Part shown: positions 34,130 through 45,199 of the stretch, piece by piece
Numbering within the stretch: position 1 is the stretch's first letter
Layout of the letters: every line of letters starts with the position of its first letter
DNA from: Anisodus tanguticus
Taxonomy: Eukaryota > Streptophyta > Magnoliopsida > Solanales > Solanaceae
DNA: 64,000 nucleotides
Assembly (NCBI GenBank): GCA_034509755.1
Contig: CM067542.1
Location: forward strand, 16,559,001-16,623,000
Reading direction: 5' to 3'
Position numbers and translations under genes: made by a program
The notes under the pieces: model-generated
The model's input: the letters and a program-made list of their open reading frames with translations, nothing else
Databases searched by the model: none
Told to the model about the DNA's origin: nothing

Positions 34130-35670
34130 CAGTCGGAGCGGGAGGAAGCCGAACGCTCAGATTGGATCTGAAGTCAAGGAACAACTGCCGAGGAAGTCCT
34201 TTAGTAAATATATATGTGTACTGATAGGAAGAAGGAACATGTAACACCCGAACGTGACCCTTGGCAACCTTCTCACGAACAAAATGAATATCCATCTCAA
34301 TATGTGTTGGTTCGCTGATGTTGAACCGGGTTATGAGACAAGTAGACAACATATACGTTATCACAATATACCATAGATGTCTTATGTAAAGGACAATGAA
34401 GATCTAGAAGTAGGTTCTTGAGCCAATAAGTTTTGACAACAACGTTTGCAACGCCTCTATATTATTCTTCTGCACTCGAACGAGAAAACGTGGCTTGCCG
34501 TTTTGTAGACCACGAGATGAGATTATCACCCAAGAATACACAATAGCCGGAAGTAGATCGACATGTATTGGGACAGCCGCCCCAATCGGCGTCCGTGTAG
34601 GATATCAATCTGGTCGGTGTAGATGCATAAAAATGTAATCCATAGTCAAGAGTACTCTTAACGTACCGAATGCTACGTTTAAGAGCGGTAAAGTGAGGCT
34701 CTATGAGAGCATGCATGAATAAGCACACTTGTTGAACGGCATAGGCAATGTCGGGAATAGTGAAGGTAAGATACTGAAGTGCATCAGCGAGACTCCTATA
34801 AAGAGAAGGATCAAGGATCTATGCGCTAAGTTTCGACTTCAAGTCAACTGGAGTAGGCATGATCTTACAGTTTGCCATTTTAGCCCTGTAAACAATCTCT
34901 TCGGCATACTTACGCTGACACAGGAACATTGCATTCTCGAATATGGTCACGGAAATTCCCAAGAAATAACTCAACTTACCCAAGTATATCATGACAAATT
35001 CAGATTTGAGCAAGGCAATGATCTCATTTTTTAGCACATCAAAGGAGATAGTCAAGACAATGTCATCCACATATTGCAAAAGATATGCAATATCATTACC
35101 TCGATGAAAAATGAAAAGTGAATTATACTTTTACTATATACGAACCCGATCTATATGATGTAAGTATAAAATCGCTCATACCAAGCCCGGGGGGCTTGTT
35201 TAAAGCCATAGAGTGACTTTCGAAGATGACATACATACTGAGGAGCTGATGGATGCACGAAGCTAGGTGGTTGATGCATATAGACGGTTTCTTTCAAATC
35301 ACCATGTAAGAACGTATTTTCACATCAAGTTGATGAATCGACCAATTCTTTCCCATAGCAATGCTCAAAATCGTACAATTGGTGGCAAGTTTAACCACTG
35401 GACTGAAGGTCTCACCACAATCAACTCCATCTTATTTCCCCATGCCATTTTCCACAAGTCTCGCCTTATGGCATTCAAGCTCACCACTATCCCTGAATTT
35501 GTGACGATATAGCCACATATAATGAATCACATTGACCCCATCTGGTTTTGGGACAAGATCTCACGTGTGTTGTGTAGTGAATGCATCAAATTCCTCACGC
35601 ATAGTCGCATTCCAATTCGGGTCAAGCTTGGCTAATTTTGGGTTCTTGGGTATATATGAGATAACTTGAG
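34130..35670 (-). pseudogene. Element F RT and RNase H (broken)
   Basis: RT remnants include a shifted N-terminal part at 35150-35670. The palm is MQYVDDIVLT (near 35070), followed by LGKLSYFLGISV and CQRKYAEEIVYRA. The connection and RNase H have ALKRSIRYVKSTLDYGLHFY, YTDADWGGCP and ISWSTKRQATFSRSSAEE (34690-34470), ending HIEMDIHFVREKV and IFTKGLPRQLF with a SLSVRLPPAP tail (34330-34125). That tail is typical of one group of plant Copia RNase H ends. Frame changes occur near 34365-34460, 34730-34815 and 35080. Confidence 0.84.
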
Positions 35671-36066
35671 TGGATAAGTTAAAGTGGACTTTCGGTTTGA
35701 AATTCCAGTGTTGGGCACGGGTTTCCATTCAGTACGTAGGAATAAGGACTGGTTGAGCAGTGAGGCTGGGTAGTGTGAGAGGTGGGCTTAGGGGATGGGG
35801 GTAGTCGACAGTAATTGTGGGCAGTGGGGCAGTGGGGTTGGTGACGGTGTATTCGAGCAGTGAGGGAGTGAGGTAGTGTCAGGAACATTGGGTGGGGGTG
35901 TGATCGACGTGATCGACGATGAGAAAATTGGGAAGTGGGGGAGGGAGAGGGGGGTAACCGGGGGCAATGGGGATTGGGCCGGACCATGAGTTTCATGGAG
36001 TACATTTCTTATGAGAGGGGAAGTGTCCGAATCGTCAGGAAAGCCATAGTTAGTGACTTGAAATTT

Positions 36067-36880
36067 TTAGACGTTTGCAAAAGAGAAAACGTTCTCCTCA
36101 AATGTGCCATGGCAAGAAACTAGGAATTTATTTGTGGAAAAGTCATAGCATAGGCACCCCCTGCGATTTGACGGGAAACCCAAGAAAATGCAAGGAGTGG
36201 TCCTATGCGCTAATTTGTGAGGAGCAGTGGAGGCGATATTAGAGTAGCATAGACAACCAAAAATTCGAAGGTGACCATAAGGGTACGTGTAGGTAATATA
36301 TTGAGGAGGAATGCTACCATGTGTAACACGTAGACCCAAAAAATAGGGGGATAAAAGCATGAAAGAGCATGGTACAAATCATATTATTAATGGTGCGAAG
36401 GATTCTTTCGACTTTACTATTTTGAGGTGATGTATAAGGGCAAGAGAATTGAAACAACATGCCATTGTTCGTACAAAATTTATGAAAGGGTGAATTGTTA
36501 AACTCACGACCATTTTCACATTGAAACGATTTTATGTCCTTTTCAAACTGTGTTTTAACATATGTTCAAAATTCAAGAAAAGTGAAGTAAATTTGAGACT
36601 TATATTTGAGGAGATAAACCTAAAGAAAATGAGAGAAATCATCTAATAACACCAAATAGTTTTATGACCCAATTTGCTAGTAATGAGATATGTCCATAAA
36701 TCTACATGAATGATACTAAATGGAGAGAAAGTAACACTTAAAGACGACTTAAAAGGAAGTCTAACATGCTTTCCTAATGGACATGAATAGCAGTTGTAGC
36801 TAAATTTCCCTTTATTACAGTGAATCAATTTTTGACTTCTAAGAAAGGTAAAAACTGGTGCTCCCGGGTTGCCCAAGTCG
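36067..36880 (-). pseudogene. Element F integrase (broken)
   Basis: The zinc-finger end shows CYSCPLGKHVRLPF (near 36790) and the core start has IIHVDLWTYLITSK (near 36700), with the catalytic Asp in HVDLW kept. The middle of the core (36370-36640) is decayed. The C-terminal part is clear: YPYGHLRIFGCLCYSNIAS, then HRTTPCIFLGFPSNRRGC and DFSTNKFLVSCHGTFEENVF (36290-36070). This last is the usual end of copia integrase. Confidence 0.8.
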
Positions 36881-36886
36881 AATGTG

Positions 36887-37312
36887 TCAGGTTAAAGGAG
36901 AGATTGCAGCTAGAGAGGTATGTGGATTGACACTTGCAACAAAATTGGATGAGAAAGTATATAGGTCCATCACACTATTGCATGTCGTAAGAGTTATCCC
37001 CGTACGTAGGTCCTTCACAGAAAAATCAAAAGGGTCAAACTCAACAGATACACAAGCAAATTTCCAAACAAAGATTAAGTTTTTAATAATGTTAGGAGCA
37101 TACAAGACATTTTTTAGGGAAAATGAAGGGTGAGGTGGTGGAGTGTGAGTGGTGTCATAACCTTGAATTGGAATGTGATTGCCATTTTCGACCAAAATAA
37201 ATTGAGGATTGTTCAAATTAAATAATTGAGGAAGATTACCGGAGTTACGAGTGAGGTGGGATGTGGCGCATGTATCCATATACATGGCTTCGTCAGGCTG
37301 CTGTAAATTCAT
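36887..37312 (-). pseudogene. Element F protease region
   Basis: MYMDTCATSHLTRN carries the protease active-site region, but the usual DTG or DSG is DTC, a loss of the flap-proximal Gly. The flanking LFNLNNPQFILVENGNHIP and LKNVLYAPNIIKNLIFV segments are typical of the protease-to-integrase stretch of plant copia polyproteins. A 141-codon open frame survives. Confidence 0.82.
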
Positions 37313-37319
37313 AGTACTC

Positions 37320-38330
37320 TAGGCCTGGCCCAGTTCGGTAGGGGTAAGGAGGCCGTATATTTGTTGTTGTTATTAGGCCACTGAGAAGTGGGCCTATTGT
37401 GGTTGGGCGTCACGTCCGTTTCCGCGGCCTCTGCCCCTGCTGCCACCGCGACTGTTGGTTGTCTGTGTGCTGTGGCTGGCCGACAGGTATGGTGGTGGTC
37501 ACCGGTGCATCAACCACCAACGCTTTTTAATTATGTTCGTCCTGTTTGACACGCCTAGTCTCCTCGAAGAGTAATTGTGACCGGACCTTGTTGAAACTGG
37601 GGAGGGGATCGTCTTGTTGGATCATCATCGCAAGTGTAACGTACTCACCCTTTGGAAAACCATTAATTAGTTGCAAAACCATCTTCGTTTATGAAATTGG
37701 TGTTGCCACATTAGATAATTGATTTGCAACTAATTTCAACTTTAACAATAGTCAGACATATTCGCAAAGTTCTCAAGACGGGTATTATTGAATTGTTCCT
37801 CCAGATACACGACACTTGTATGTTTGTTGTCTTGGAAGATTTTCTCTAGTCTTGTCCATAATTCGTGAGCCGAAGCACTTGTCTTCATAATAATATGAAG
37901 TTGATCCTTGGATATGCTGTCATATATCCATTGCTTGATGATAGCATCAAGCCTCTTCCACGTTGTGTTGTCAACGTTGGGCGGACAAGGTGTGGTGGCG
38001 TCGATGTGATCAAGGACATTGTAGGCACAAATATGTATTTGAAATAATTCAACCTACGATGAGTATTATCCATCCTCCTGATCAAGAACTAAAGTGATAA
38101 AGTTCTTGATGTTCGTCACGGCAAACGCCGGATGAAAGGTGTTGGGAAAATATGAGGGATGTTGAGGATGTGTGAGGTATTATGTGGAAGAGGAGGAATC
38201 GGGAGAAGCTATGTGGTCGCCGGAAGCAAGGAAAGGTAGGGGGGCGGAATTGCTTTAGGGTTAAAGGGTGCCGCCGAAAGCAAGGAGAGAGGGGGGGGGG
38301 AGGATTTGATTTAAGGTAAGGAGGGTGTTA
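37320..38330 (-). pseudogene. Element F gag (broken)
   Basis: Read from right to left: HPAFAVTNIKNFITLV (near 38130), VELFQIHICAYNVLDHI (38050), TTWKRLDAIIKQWIYDSI (37960), ELWTRLEKIFQDNK and YLEEQFNNTRLENF (37880-37760). These are UBN2-type gag landmarks. A Gly/Arg-rich RGRGNGR-like C-terminus follows near 37420, replacing or preceding a zinc knuckle that I cannot see. Several stops and shifts are present. Confidence 0.78.
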
Positions 38331-38337
38331 GGGTTTA

Positions 38338-38350
38338 GCTTCTGATACCA
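38338..38350 (-). other. Primer-binding site of element F
   Basis: The minus strand reads TGGTATCAGAAGC a few bases inside the right LTR, as expected for initiator tRNA-Met priming. Confidence 0.82.
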
Positions 38351-38354
38351 TGTA

Positions 38355-38522
38355 TGAAATTCTCCTTGGTTAGAGGCTTCTCATTAATGTAATATATATA
38401 TATATATATATATATAGATGTTTACAATTACAAACCTAATTGTATAAGAATATCTACTTTACATAATTATATCAAATTAATAATTACAAAATATATGAAG
38501 AATATATACGTATTCTCTATCA
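38355..38522 (-). repeat. 5' LTR of element F
   Basis: It matches 33970-34121. It contains a longer TA run (38394-38414). Confidence 0.83.
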
Positions 38523-41500
38523 CTGCCAATGGAGTGACATATTCTTTCTTTCTTAATTAGAGATTTATCTTCTTCCCGAGTCGTTTTTGTTATGCTTTGC
38601 CCTTGAATGTTGGATTTTCAACGCGAATCTGAATTTAATGGGGCCTAATATGAACACCAAACATCATGTGAACAAAAAAGGACAGCATGATGCACTAAGC
38701 TCATGCACGCGGAGTCTAAAGAAAAGCCATAGCACAAAAGTCTATATTACACAGCCTTACTATCCATTTATATAATAAACTATTTTCATAGCTCAAATCC
38801 ATAACCCCCTACTCACGTGGCAACAACTTTACCTGTCGAAAAATAAAAAGAAAGTAAATTTATTACACGAGAAATGACATTTCTTATTCTAGCCTTCCAA
38901 GAAAGAGGCGGTTGTCCCGATACATGTCCCCCGAACCATAGCTGGATGGCAAAGGAGGAGAACTTATAATCCAGGTGGAGGCCTGTAGTGTGGGTTCGAA
39001 CCCTGGTGGGAGCAATATGCTCTCTTCTGGGGTAGGACCTTGTAGGTATATTAGTTGCTCTGTTCTCAAATCCTGATCATTCAGCCACATCCCACAATTT
39101 ACTGATAGTAACGCTGAGGAACCGAGACTACTATCTCCTGAAATAATCTGGCGTAAATCGAAAAGCTGGATATAACAAAAAGAAAAAAGAAAGATGTGAG
39201 AACGTGCATTAGAAGCAAAAGCCCCACGGTACCCACCCACCCAACCCACCCACAAGTAAATATTCATAACCGCGTGAAATCAGGCCACGTGGAATATTTT
39301 GAGAATTCTTGCAATAAATTTTGGCTACACGTGTGAGTGCCGAAACGACCCGGGCCCATTGCCCCCACATTGATCTGTGGGCTGTCATGGATGGCGAGGA
39401 TCCGTGTATCGTGCCCCAATTCGCTTCACCGAATTAATAGTAATACTGTACTATAGAGGAGTTCTGAATTGAGGAATCTGTAAAATTTGTCACATCAAAT
39501 AAAGTTTATGTAATTTATTTGACTGTATATAAATTCAATTAAATGTATTATTTAAAAGAAATTATAATATTTACTAGTATAAAATTAATTTATTTATTTT
39601 TAGGTATAAAAAATAATACTCCTATTTTTTTGAGCATTAAAACGAGAAGGGAGTAACATACAAACAGTAGTATTGTTATCATTAACCATTGGGTACAGAT
39701 GTTGCTACAAATTCGAAACGGGTGGGCTCCAATTATAATTTGAAAAAATGTCGAGTCAAAGCGTACAAGTGTAAGTGTTTCACCTACTCCTAACGTCTTG
39801 TGAAATCTATGCAAATAATGTACTTAGCTTAACGACTGTGACATGTAATTAGCATACGAATGTTGAATTCCAAATATAGATGAATTTACAGTAGTATCCT
39901 GTTGTAAGAAAATTTTACTATCATTCTACTAATTAACTTATTTTATTTTTAAGTTATTAATTCGCATCTTATAAAGAATATCAACAAATATCATGCAAAT
40001 GACCTAATAATAGTAAAAATTTATTTACACTATGGGTTATGAGTTAAAACTTAAAACTCATTTTGAAAATCATGAACAGCCAAAGCTTTTTACTGGTGTT
40101 GTAGGGTTTCCACCGACTTTAGGTGGAGAAAAAAGCAAAAGTAAAATCCAACAAAAGGCAGGACCTGGATCGATCGAAGATCCTGCTTCTTAAAAAGAGG
40201 ATAACCATACAATGTATCATTCAAGTGACTTTTCCACACGTGCTGTCTGTAACTTTTTTCCCACGCACACCTAAACACTCAAGATAAACTTTCGAATTTT
40301 ACGGACTCTTTACAGGCACTAAAATTTAATTCACCCTTTACTGCACATGATTTTCAAGTTGTAGGCGAATTTGGTGTTGATTTTTAGGGAGAAAATGGTT
40401 AAATTTATAATCAAAGTTTAATTCTGTGAAGAAGACACAGATCTTTGACTCAAATTTTATGTAAAAAAAAATAGACGAGCTTATGAACAAGCCAAATTCA
40501 TTAATTGACATAGAGTGAAATGACATTCATATATATATATATATATAAGTAATTAAGTATCCAATGTTTAGAAACATGACAATTTCATTATTGGTACTAG
40601 ATAGCTAGTGTGAAATGACATTCATATAAATAATTTCAGTAAATATACAAGTATCCAATAATAAGACAAATATTTTTCTTCTCTCATCCTCTCCTTTCAC
40701 CTTTTTCTTTTATAAAGTGTTATATATTCTATTATTCTACTACAAGATCCAACTGTTCAAATTTTAGGAACCATTGTGGTCCTAGATCATTTAAAAAGTC
40801 TACTTTTTTTTTCCTTCTCATCCAAAATAGGCATATTCAAACTTTGAAAACCCTAGTTCATTCCACGGTTGAAGTTATGGGAGGAATATCTAATCAGTAA
40901 AGTTCCAATTACAGGAATAATTTTGTCTTCGATCATAACAAGTGTACATATTTAGCAAAGTTCCATATGATCACTTCTAGTTAGGGCTGGAGCTACAGTT
41001 CATCTTATATATTTGACAGAATTCAATAATTTAAATTTAAATATGTGTTTTAAAATATTAAATATGTATAAATAATTTATCTTAATTCATACTATTTTTT
41101 TCTATAATTGCATTAATTTAAAATCCTAGCACAGCTTATATTTTTAGTCACTTTTTATTGCTCTTTTCCAAATAAAAATTTAATAGATGGCGAATTAAAT
41201 TAAAATTATTTGGCTCCAAAGTGTATAAAAGTGGATGGAAGAAAGATTATTATTATCGCAAATCAAGCCGCAATCATCGATCACGTTCACACAGTAACCG
41301 GTTTACCGGTCAAAACTACCGTCTGAATGCATTGACCACTGTTCCTGCTCCAGTCTTGGACCAGCATGCATTTAAACGCCAACTAGCCCTTTGTTCGTAC
41401 AATTTTATAGGATATAATCTATATAAATTAATAATAATTAGGCAGTCATCATTTTCAAGATGTAATTATTGAAGTTTTATTATAAATATTATTTATAATT

Positions 41501-41627
41501 ATTTTATAAATAACTTAGTTTGATACTTTGATTGTATATATTCCTTCTTATCCATAATAATAAAGTCCCTTTTTTCCCGCACACCTGGAAATACTATGTA
41601 ACTCCTATAAGATATTGATATCTAGGT
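38523..41627. other. Intergenic DNA upstream of the WRKY gene
   Basis: No coding family signature is seen. CACGTG cores occur at 38814, 39286, 39329 and 40237. Two W-box words lie near 41308 (GGTCAA) and 41332 (TTGACC). The GC-richer stretch 41230-41400 with an open frame is not recognised. A SINE-like block (38930-39195) is listed separately. Elements this far upstream can only be suggested as regulatory. Confidence 0.55.
38930..39195 (+). repeat. tRNA-related SINE candidate
   Basis: Box B is perfect (GGTTCGAACCC at 38993-39003) with a weak box A (TAGCTGGATGG at 38939). The block ends in an A-rich tail (ACAAAAAGAAAAAAGAAAG near 39175-39192). AAGAAAGA occurs both just before (38898) and at the tail, a possible target duplication that A-richness makes weak. 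The acceptor arms of a tRNA do not pair, so this is not a functional tRNA gene. Confidence 0.5.
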
Positions 41628-42107
41628 TAGGAATGATAGGTGAGTATAATTTTTTGGATTTCGCATCACACATGTCTTAGTTGGGACGGATATGTGTATA
41701 ACTTTGGCAGGTAATAGGCAGGTATGGGTAGGTGGTGGATTTGCAGTTATACCCGTCTCATACTCGCATGTCCCGCCCCACATCCAACCGCCCGCCCCAA
41801 ATCCACCCTCCCGCCTTATTATACCCGCCAACTATAATTTTATTTGTACAATTTTATATTTATCTAAATCCCAAATAATTTGATACAGTATAGTAGTAGT
41901 AGATAATTCTCATGTATTGGCCGGTTGACAAAATAACAAATGAATTGATTACAAAATATGGCTGATGGGTATTGGCGGGTGACGGATATCCACTTGGATG
42001 TGGAGTAGGTGTGTATTTAGGAATATACCCGCCTAGACGGATATGGATGTTGAAAATGTACCCGTGGGGAGGGTAACCGCACTCGCCCCGCCCAATTGCC
42101 ATCCCTA
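41628..42107. mobile_element. hAT-like MITE (480 bp) upstream of the WRKY gene
   Basis: The right end reads in reverse TAGGGATGGCAATTGGGCGGGG. The left end is a degraded TAGGAATGATAGGTGAG. Subterminal CCCGCCCC and GGTGG words face each other across an AT-rich core. The flanking octamers ATCTAGGT (41620-41627) and ATCTAGAC (42108-42115) match at 6 of 8 positions. It belongs to the same broad TAGGGATGGCAA class as the 818-bp elements but has a different subterminal word. Confidence 0.75.
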
Positions 42108-42303
42108 ATCTAGACAAACTTATTTTTAATTAAATAATACTTATTTTATAAATTTTCTTATTTAAATAAAAATTATTTTAAAAATAATAATTAATACTTT
42201 CTTAATTACGTAGACAAACACTTATTTTGATATATATTATGAACAGGAGGGAGTATTATACTAACCATACAACTTAAACACAATTCTATAACCGGCCGAA
42301 CCC

Positions 42304-42402
42304 GGTCAATGTTTGTGTCCACTTTCACACAATCCCCAAATTAAATCCATATCTCTAAAGCTAAAAGAGAATCCATCGAGTTGTGTGTTCCCACTATATA
42401 TA
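42304..42402 (+). promoter_or_regulatory. WRKY gene core promoter: W-box and TATA box
   Basis: TATATATA (42395-42402) lies about 90 bp before the start codon. GGTCAA (42304-42309), the complement of the W-box TTGACC bound by WRKY proteins, lies about 90 bp further up. Self- or cross-regulation by WRKY factors is an inference. No transcription start can be mapped from sequence alone. Confidence 0.6.
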
Positions 42403-42483
42403 CCTTTGGCCTAATAATTTTACTAGTCTCTTCTCTCCCTTCCTTACTTATCCATTACTTCCTTTTCTGCCTCACAGTGATTA

Positions 42484-42510
42484 ATGAAATGGAAAGCTAC
42501 AAAGAGATAA
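42484..42510 (+). other. Overlapping short upstream reading frame of the WRKY gene
   Basis: An ATG five bases before the main start opens an eight-codon frame in a different phase. It ends with TAA at 42508-42510, inside the main coding sequence. Its context (TTAATGA) is weaker than that of the main start (GAAATGG, with G at -3 and +4), so leaky scanning is expected. Confidence 0.5.
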
Positions 42511-44830
42511 AAATGGAAGATCATCATCCGATTTTTTTCTTTGACAATTATGTAGCGAGTAACCATACATTTACAGGGTTAATGTCAGATTACAGTGCAT
42601 CATCTTTGGGTTTCATGGAGTTATTGGGTGTTCAAGACTTTTGTTCAGCATCAGCTAATTCAGTCTTTGAGTTACCAAAAGAAGAACCTACAGTTTGTAT
42701 ATCTGAAGATCAAGTAAAGGCATCTCCAGCTGATGAGAGTCAAAATCATGTTATAAGTAGTAGTGTAGCAGGTGATTCATGTAACGTATTGAATACGCCA
42801 TCTACCCCAAATTGTTCCTCCATTTCCTCTGAGGGCCACCTTCATACTGAGGATGCAGATGGGGAACTAGTAGAGCATCATCACCAACAACAACACACCA
42901 AGACTAAACAACAGTATGTGTTCTTATTACTTTTTGCACTTTAGCTAAATAACACTCTGTTAAAGAAAATAATCTTAGCTCTAGCTCAACTAAAAAAATT
43001 AGATCATGAGAGAATAATTTGCTAAGTAGTGTTTGACATATTTGGAGATTGGCAGGTTGAAAGCGAAGAAAACAAGTGAGAAGAAGCAGAGAGAGCCGAG
43101 ATTTGCATTCATGACAAAGAGTGAGGTTGATTTTCTGGAAGATGGTTACAGATGGAGGAAATACGGCCAAAAAGCTGTCAAAAATAGCCCTTTCCCCAGG
43201 TATATTATATATACTCCCCCACTGCCGAACACCCATTTGTTCATGATGGGGCTACCCTTTTATTTCATTAATCCTTTATTCTGATTTGTTCTAGAAATGT
43301 TCTTATATATATATATATATATGCACCGGCATTCCAATTATAGATACGAGTAATTTGTTGCACCTAAACCTCCAAAATCGTTTTGCAAAGACTATCTAAT
43401 ATTTTCTACTTTGGATCTTGGAAATCGCTTTAACAAACAAGTTGAAAAGAAAAAGAAGAGAAAGCGTTTTAGTTCATATTTTAGCCTACTAAGGGAAATA
43501 AAGTTGTTTCTTTTTGTGACTATTTTGTACCAAGTACAAAAAGAAAAGAAAAGAAAAGAAAAGAGGGCAACCCGGTTCACTAAGCTCCTGCTATAGGCGA
43601 GGTCCGGGAAAGAGCCGGATCACAAGAGTCTATTGTACGTAGCCTTATCTTGCATTTCTTTCAGAAGTTGTTTCCACGACTTGAACCGATGACTCCTGAT
43701 CATATGACATCAACTTTACCAATTACTCCAAGACTCACTCCATTATGCACTAAGTACATAGTTTAATAAATGTTGAAGGAGTAGAAAGTTACTGAATTTA
43801 ATGATTCCGTTTTTACTTCTTCATTTTGTGCCATCACAACAAAATTCCTTCTTAGCTATGTCATATATTTATCTCTAGCATGTCTAATTTGTAAATGTTA
43901 ATATTTTATTTGGTTCATACGTATACGTCTTTGCCCCCTTTTTTCGCGTTTTCCATTTTCTCATTTGAGTACTTTAAATTAGAACATTTTATTTCTAAGT
44001 GAGACTAGAAGTAGAATTGTGCACAACACTTCCCATGATGGTCGGTTATCTCTTTAATATGTGGATACTCTCTATCGAAAATCAAACACAGTTTTTTTTT
44101 TCTTTTCAAAATTTCATTTGTGTTTAGTCATTTTCCTAATGTGGATTTTTTTGTCATCTCTAATTCAACTTGCGATAGCTCTCAAAATCTTGTTGCGTTG
44201 TAAGCATTTCCAATTGGGGTAACTTGTAAGTTATTACCAGTGGTGGAGCTACCTACTCTTGTCCAAGAGGGAGTCAATTGACATTCTTTTCACGTATAGA
44301 TATATCAAAATTTCTTGGCTTCGCCATTGGTTGTTGCTATAGGTAAAAAAGGGAAATGAAATGTATGTCCACATTGGGAGTTAAAAAGACACTTGATATG
44401 CATATATTTCAATAGACTAAAAATTAAAGCATTATACACATTTAACAACTCCCAATGATTATGACTTTGTTTCAGGAACTACTATCGTTGCACAAGTGCA
44501 ACATGCAATGTAAAGAAGAGAGTGGAGCGATGTTTCAGTGATCCAAGCATAGTGGTGACTACTTACGAAGGAAAACATACTCATCCAAGCCCCATGAGTG
44601 CGATACTCCCTTCACCTGCCACTGCGGCCTTCCCTCTGCCAATGCAGTTCAATATAAATCAGTCCTTCAACGAGTTGACAAATCCTTTAGCCTTGAATAA
44701 TCAGCTTATTGATCATGCTGCTTTTGTTGTTCAAGGAAGACGCTTTTGCACTGCTAAGATGATGGGAGACCATCAGGGGCTTCTTCAGGATCTTATGCCC
44801 TCCGCGGTGCTAAAACAAGACCATAGATGA
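42489..44830 (+). CDS. Group IIc WRKY transcription factor, three exons
   Basis: Exons 42489-42913, 43056-43199 and 44476-44830 join to 307 codons plus stop. Both introns are GT-AG and phase 2. The second interrupts the Arg codon after PFP, the conserved WRKY-domain intron. The protein has an acidic, Ser-rich N-terminus and a Lys-rich KAKKTSEKKQRE segment that may be a nuclear signal. REPRFAFMTKSEVD leads into WRKYGQK (about 175-181). The zinc finger is C195-X4-C200-X23-H224-X-H226, the group IIc spacing. The closest remembered relatives are WRKY23/68-type proteins, nuclear activators or repressors binding TTGAC W-boxes. One oddity is YEGKHTH where YEGQHTH is usual. The start at 42489 is chosen because it follows the TATA box at a proper distance; an open frame further up has no ATG. 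Nothing looks broken. Subfamily assignment is an inference. Confidence 0.92.
43306..43322 (+). repeat. TA microsatellite in WRKY intron 2
   Basis: A pure AT dinucleotide run about 100 bp into the intron. Confidence 0.8.
43563..43741 (-). repeat. Au-type SINE in intron 2 of the WRKY gene
   Basis: On the minus strand it begins GGAGTGAGTCTTGGAGTAATTGG (start only: GAGTCTTGGAGTAATTGG, box A). It carries box B GGTTCAAGTCG, then GTGGAAACAACTTCTG, GCAAGATAAGGCTACGTAC and TCCGGCTCTTTCCCGG, and ends AACCGGGTTGCCC before a TTTTC-repeat tail. These are the marks of the Au SINE family, which is widespread in flowering plants. It stands antisense to the gene and far from the splice sites. Confidence 0.85.
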
Positions 44831-45199
44831 TATATGTATATGCTAATGATGCATTTGTAACATATAGATGATAATCAGTTAAATAATTAACATCCAGTAT
44901 ATGCATTACTTCGTTAGCAGCTAGTGGTACTTTTTAGCATTTCTAATATATTCATCGTTTGATCGAAAAACTTACAGAAAATTTATGGCTCCAACGATGA
45001 GCTTTTCGGATCCTCTACGATGTTTATACTTTTCTACTTCAGCAGTATACTTAGCTTATTAATTAGTACTGCATATCAGCTAATCAGCATATGTACCCTC
45101 CAGCCGCCTTCGAGAATATGTATATATACATGGAGGCCTAGCTAGGGAATGTTGTATTTAATGATCATGAGCTTAACGAATTATTTTAGGGATCTTTAT
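44831..45199 (+). other. WRKY 3' untranslated and flanking region
   Basis: An AT-rich stretch follows the stop codon. AATAAT-type words near 44880 could serve in polyadenylation, but no canonical AATAAA is seen close to the stop. Confidence 0.45.

Larger units (their letters stand above)
33970..38522 (-). mobile_element. Element F: Copia element with short LTRs
   Basis: LTRs of about 152 and 168 bp (33970-34121 and 38355-38522) share TGAAATTCTCCTT and ATATATACGTATTCTCTATCA at their ends. The primer-binding site abuts the right LTR. Minus-strand order is gag, protease, integrase, RT and RNase H. Flanking pentamers AACAA and CTGCC do not match, so no duplication supports the ends as they stand. 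Every domain carries shifts or stops. Confidence 0.85.

Noticed and set aside
38930..39010. Functional tRNA gene suggested by a perfect box B
   Set aside because: The acceptor and anticodon stems cannot be paired, and an A-rich tail follows, so a SINE is the better reading.
41221..41472. Tyr/Arg-rich open frame upstream of the WRKY gene
   Set aside because: There is no ATG at its start and no recognised domain; it lies in promoter-proximal intergenic DNA.
42381..42488. Longer WRKY N-terminus reading upstream of 42489
   Set aside because: The extension has no ATG and contains the TATA box, so it is promoter and leader.
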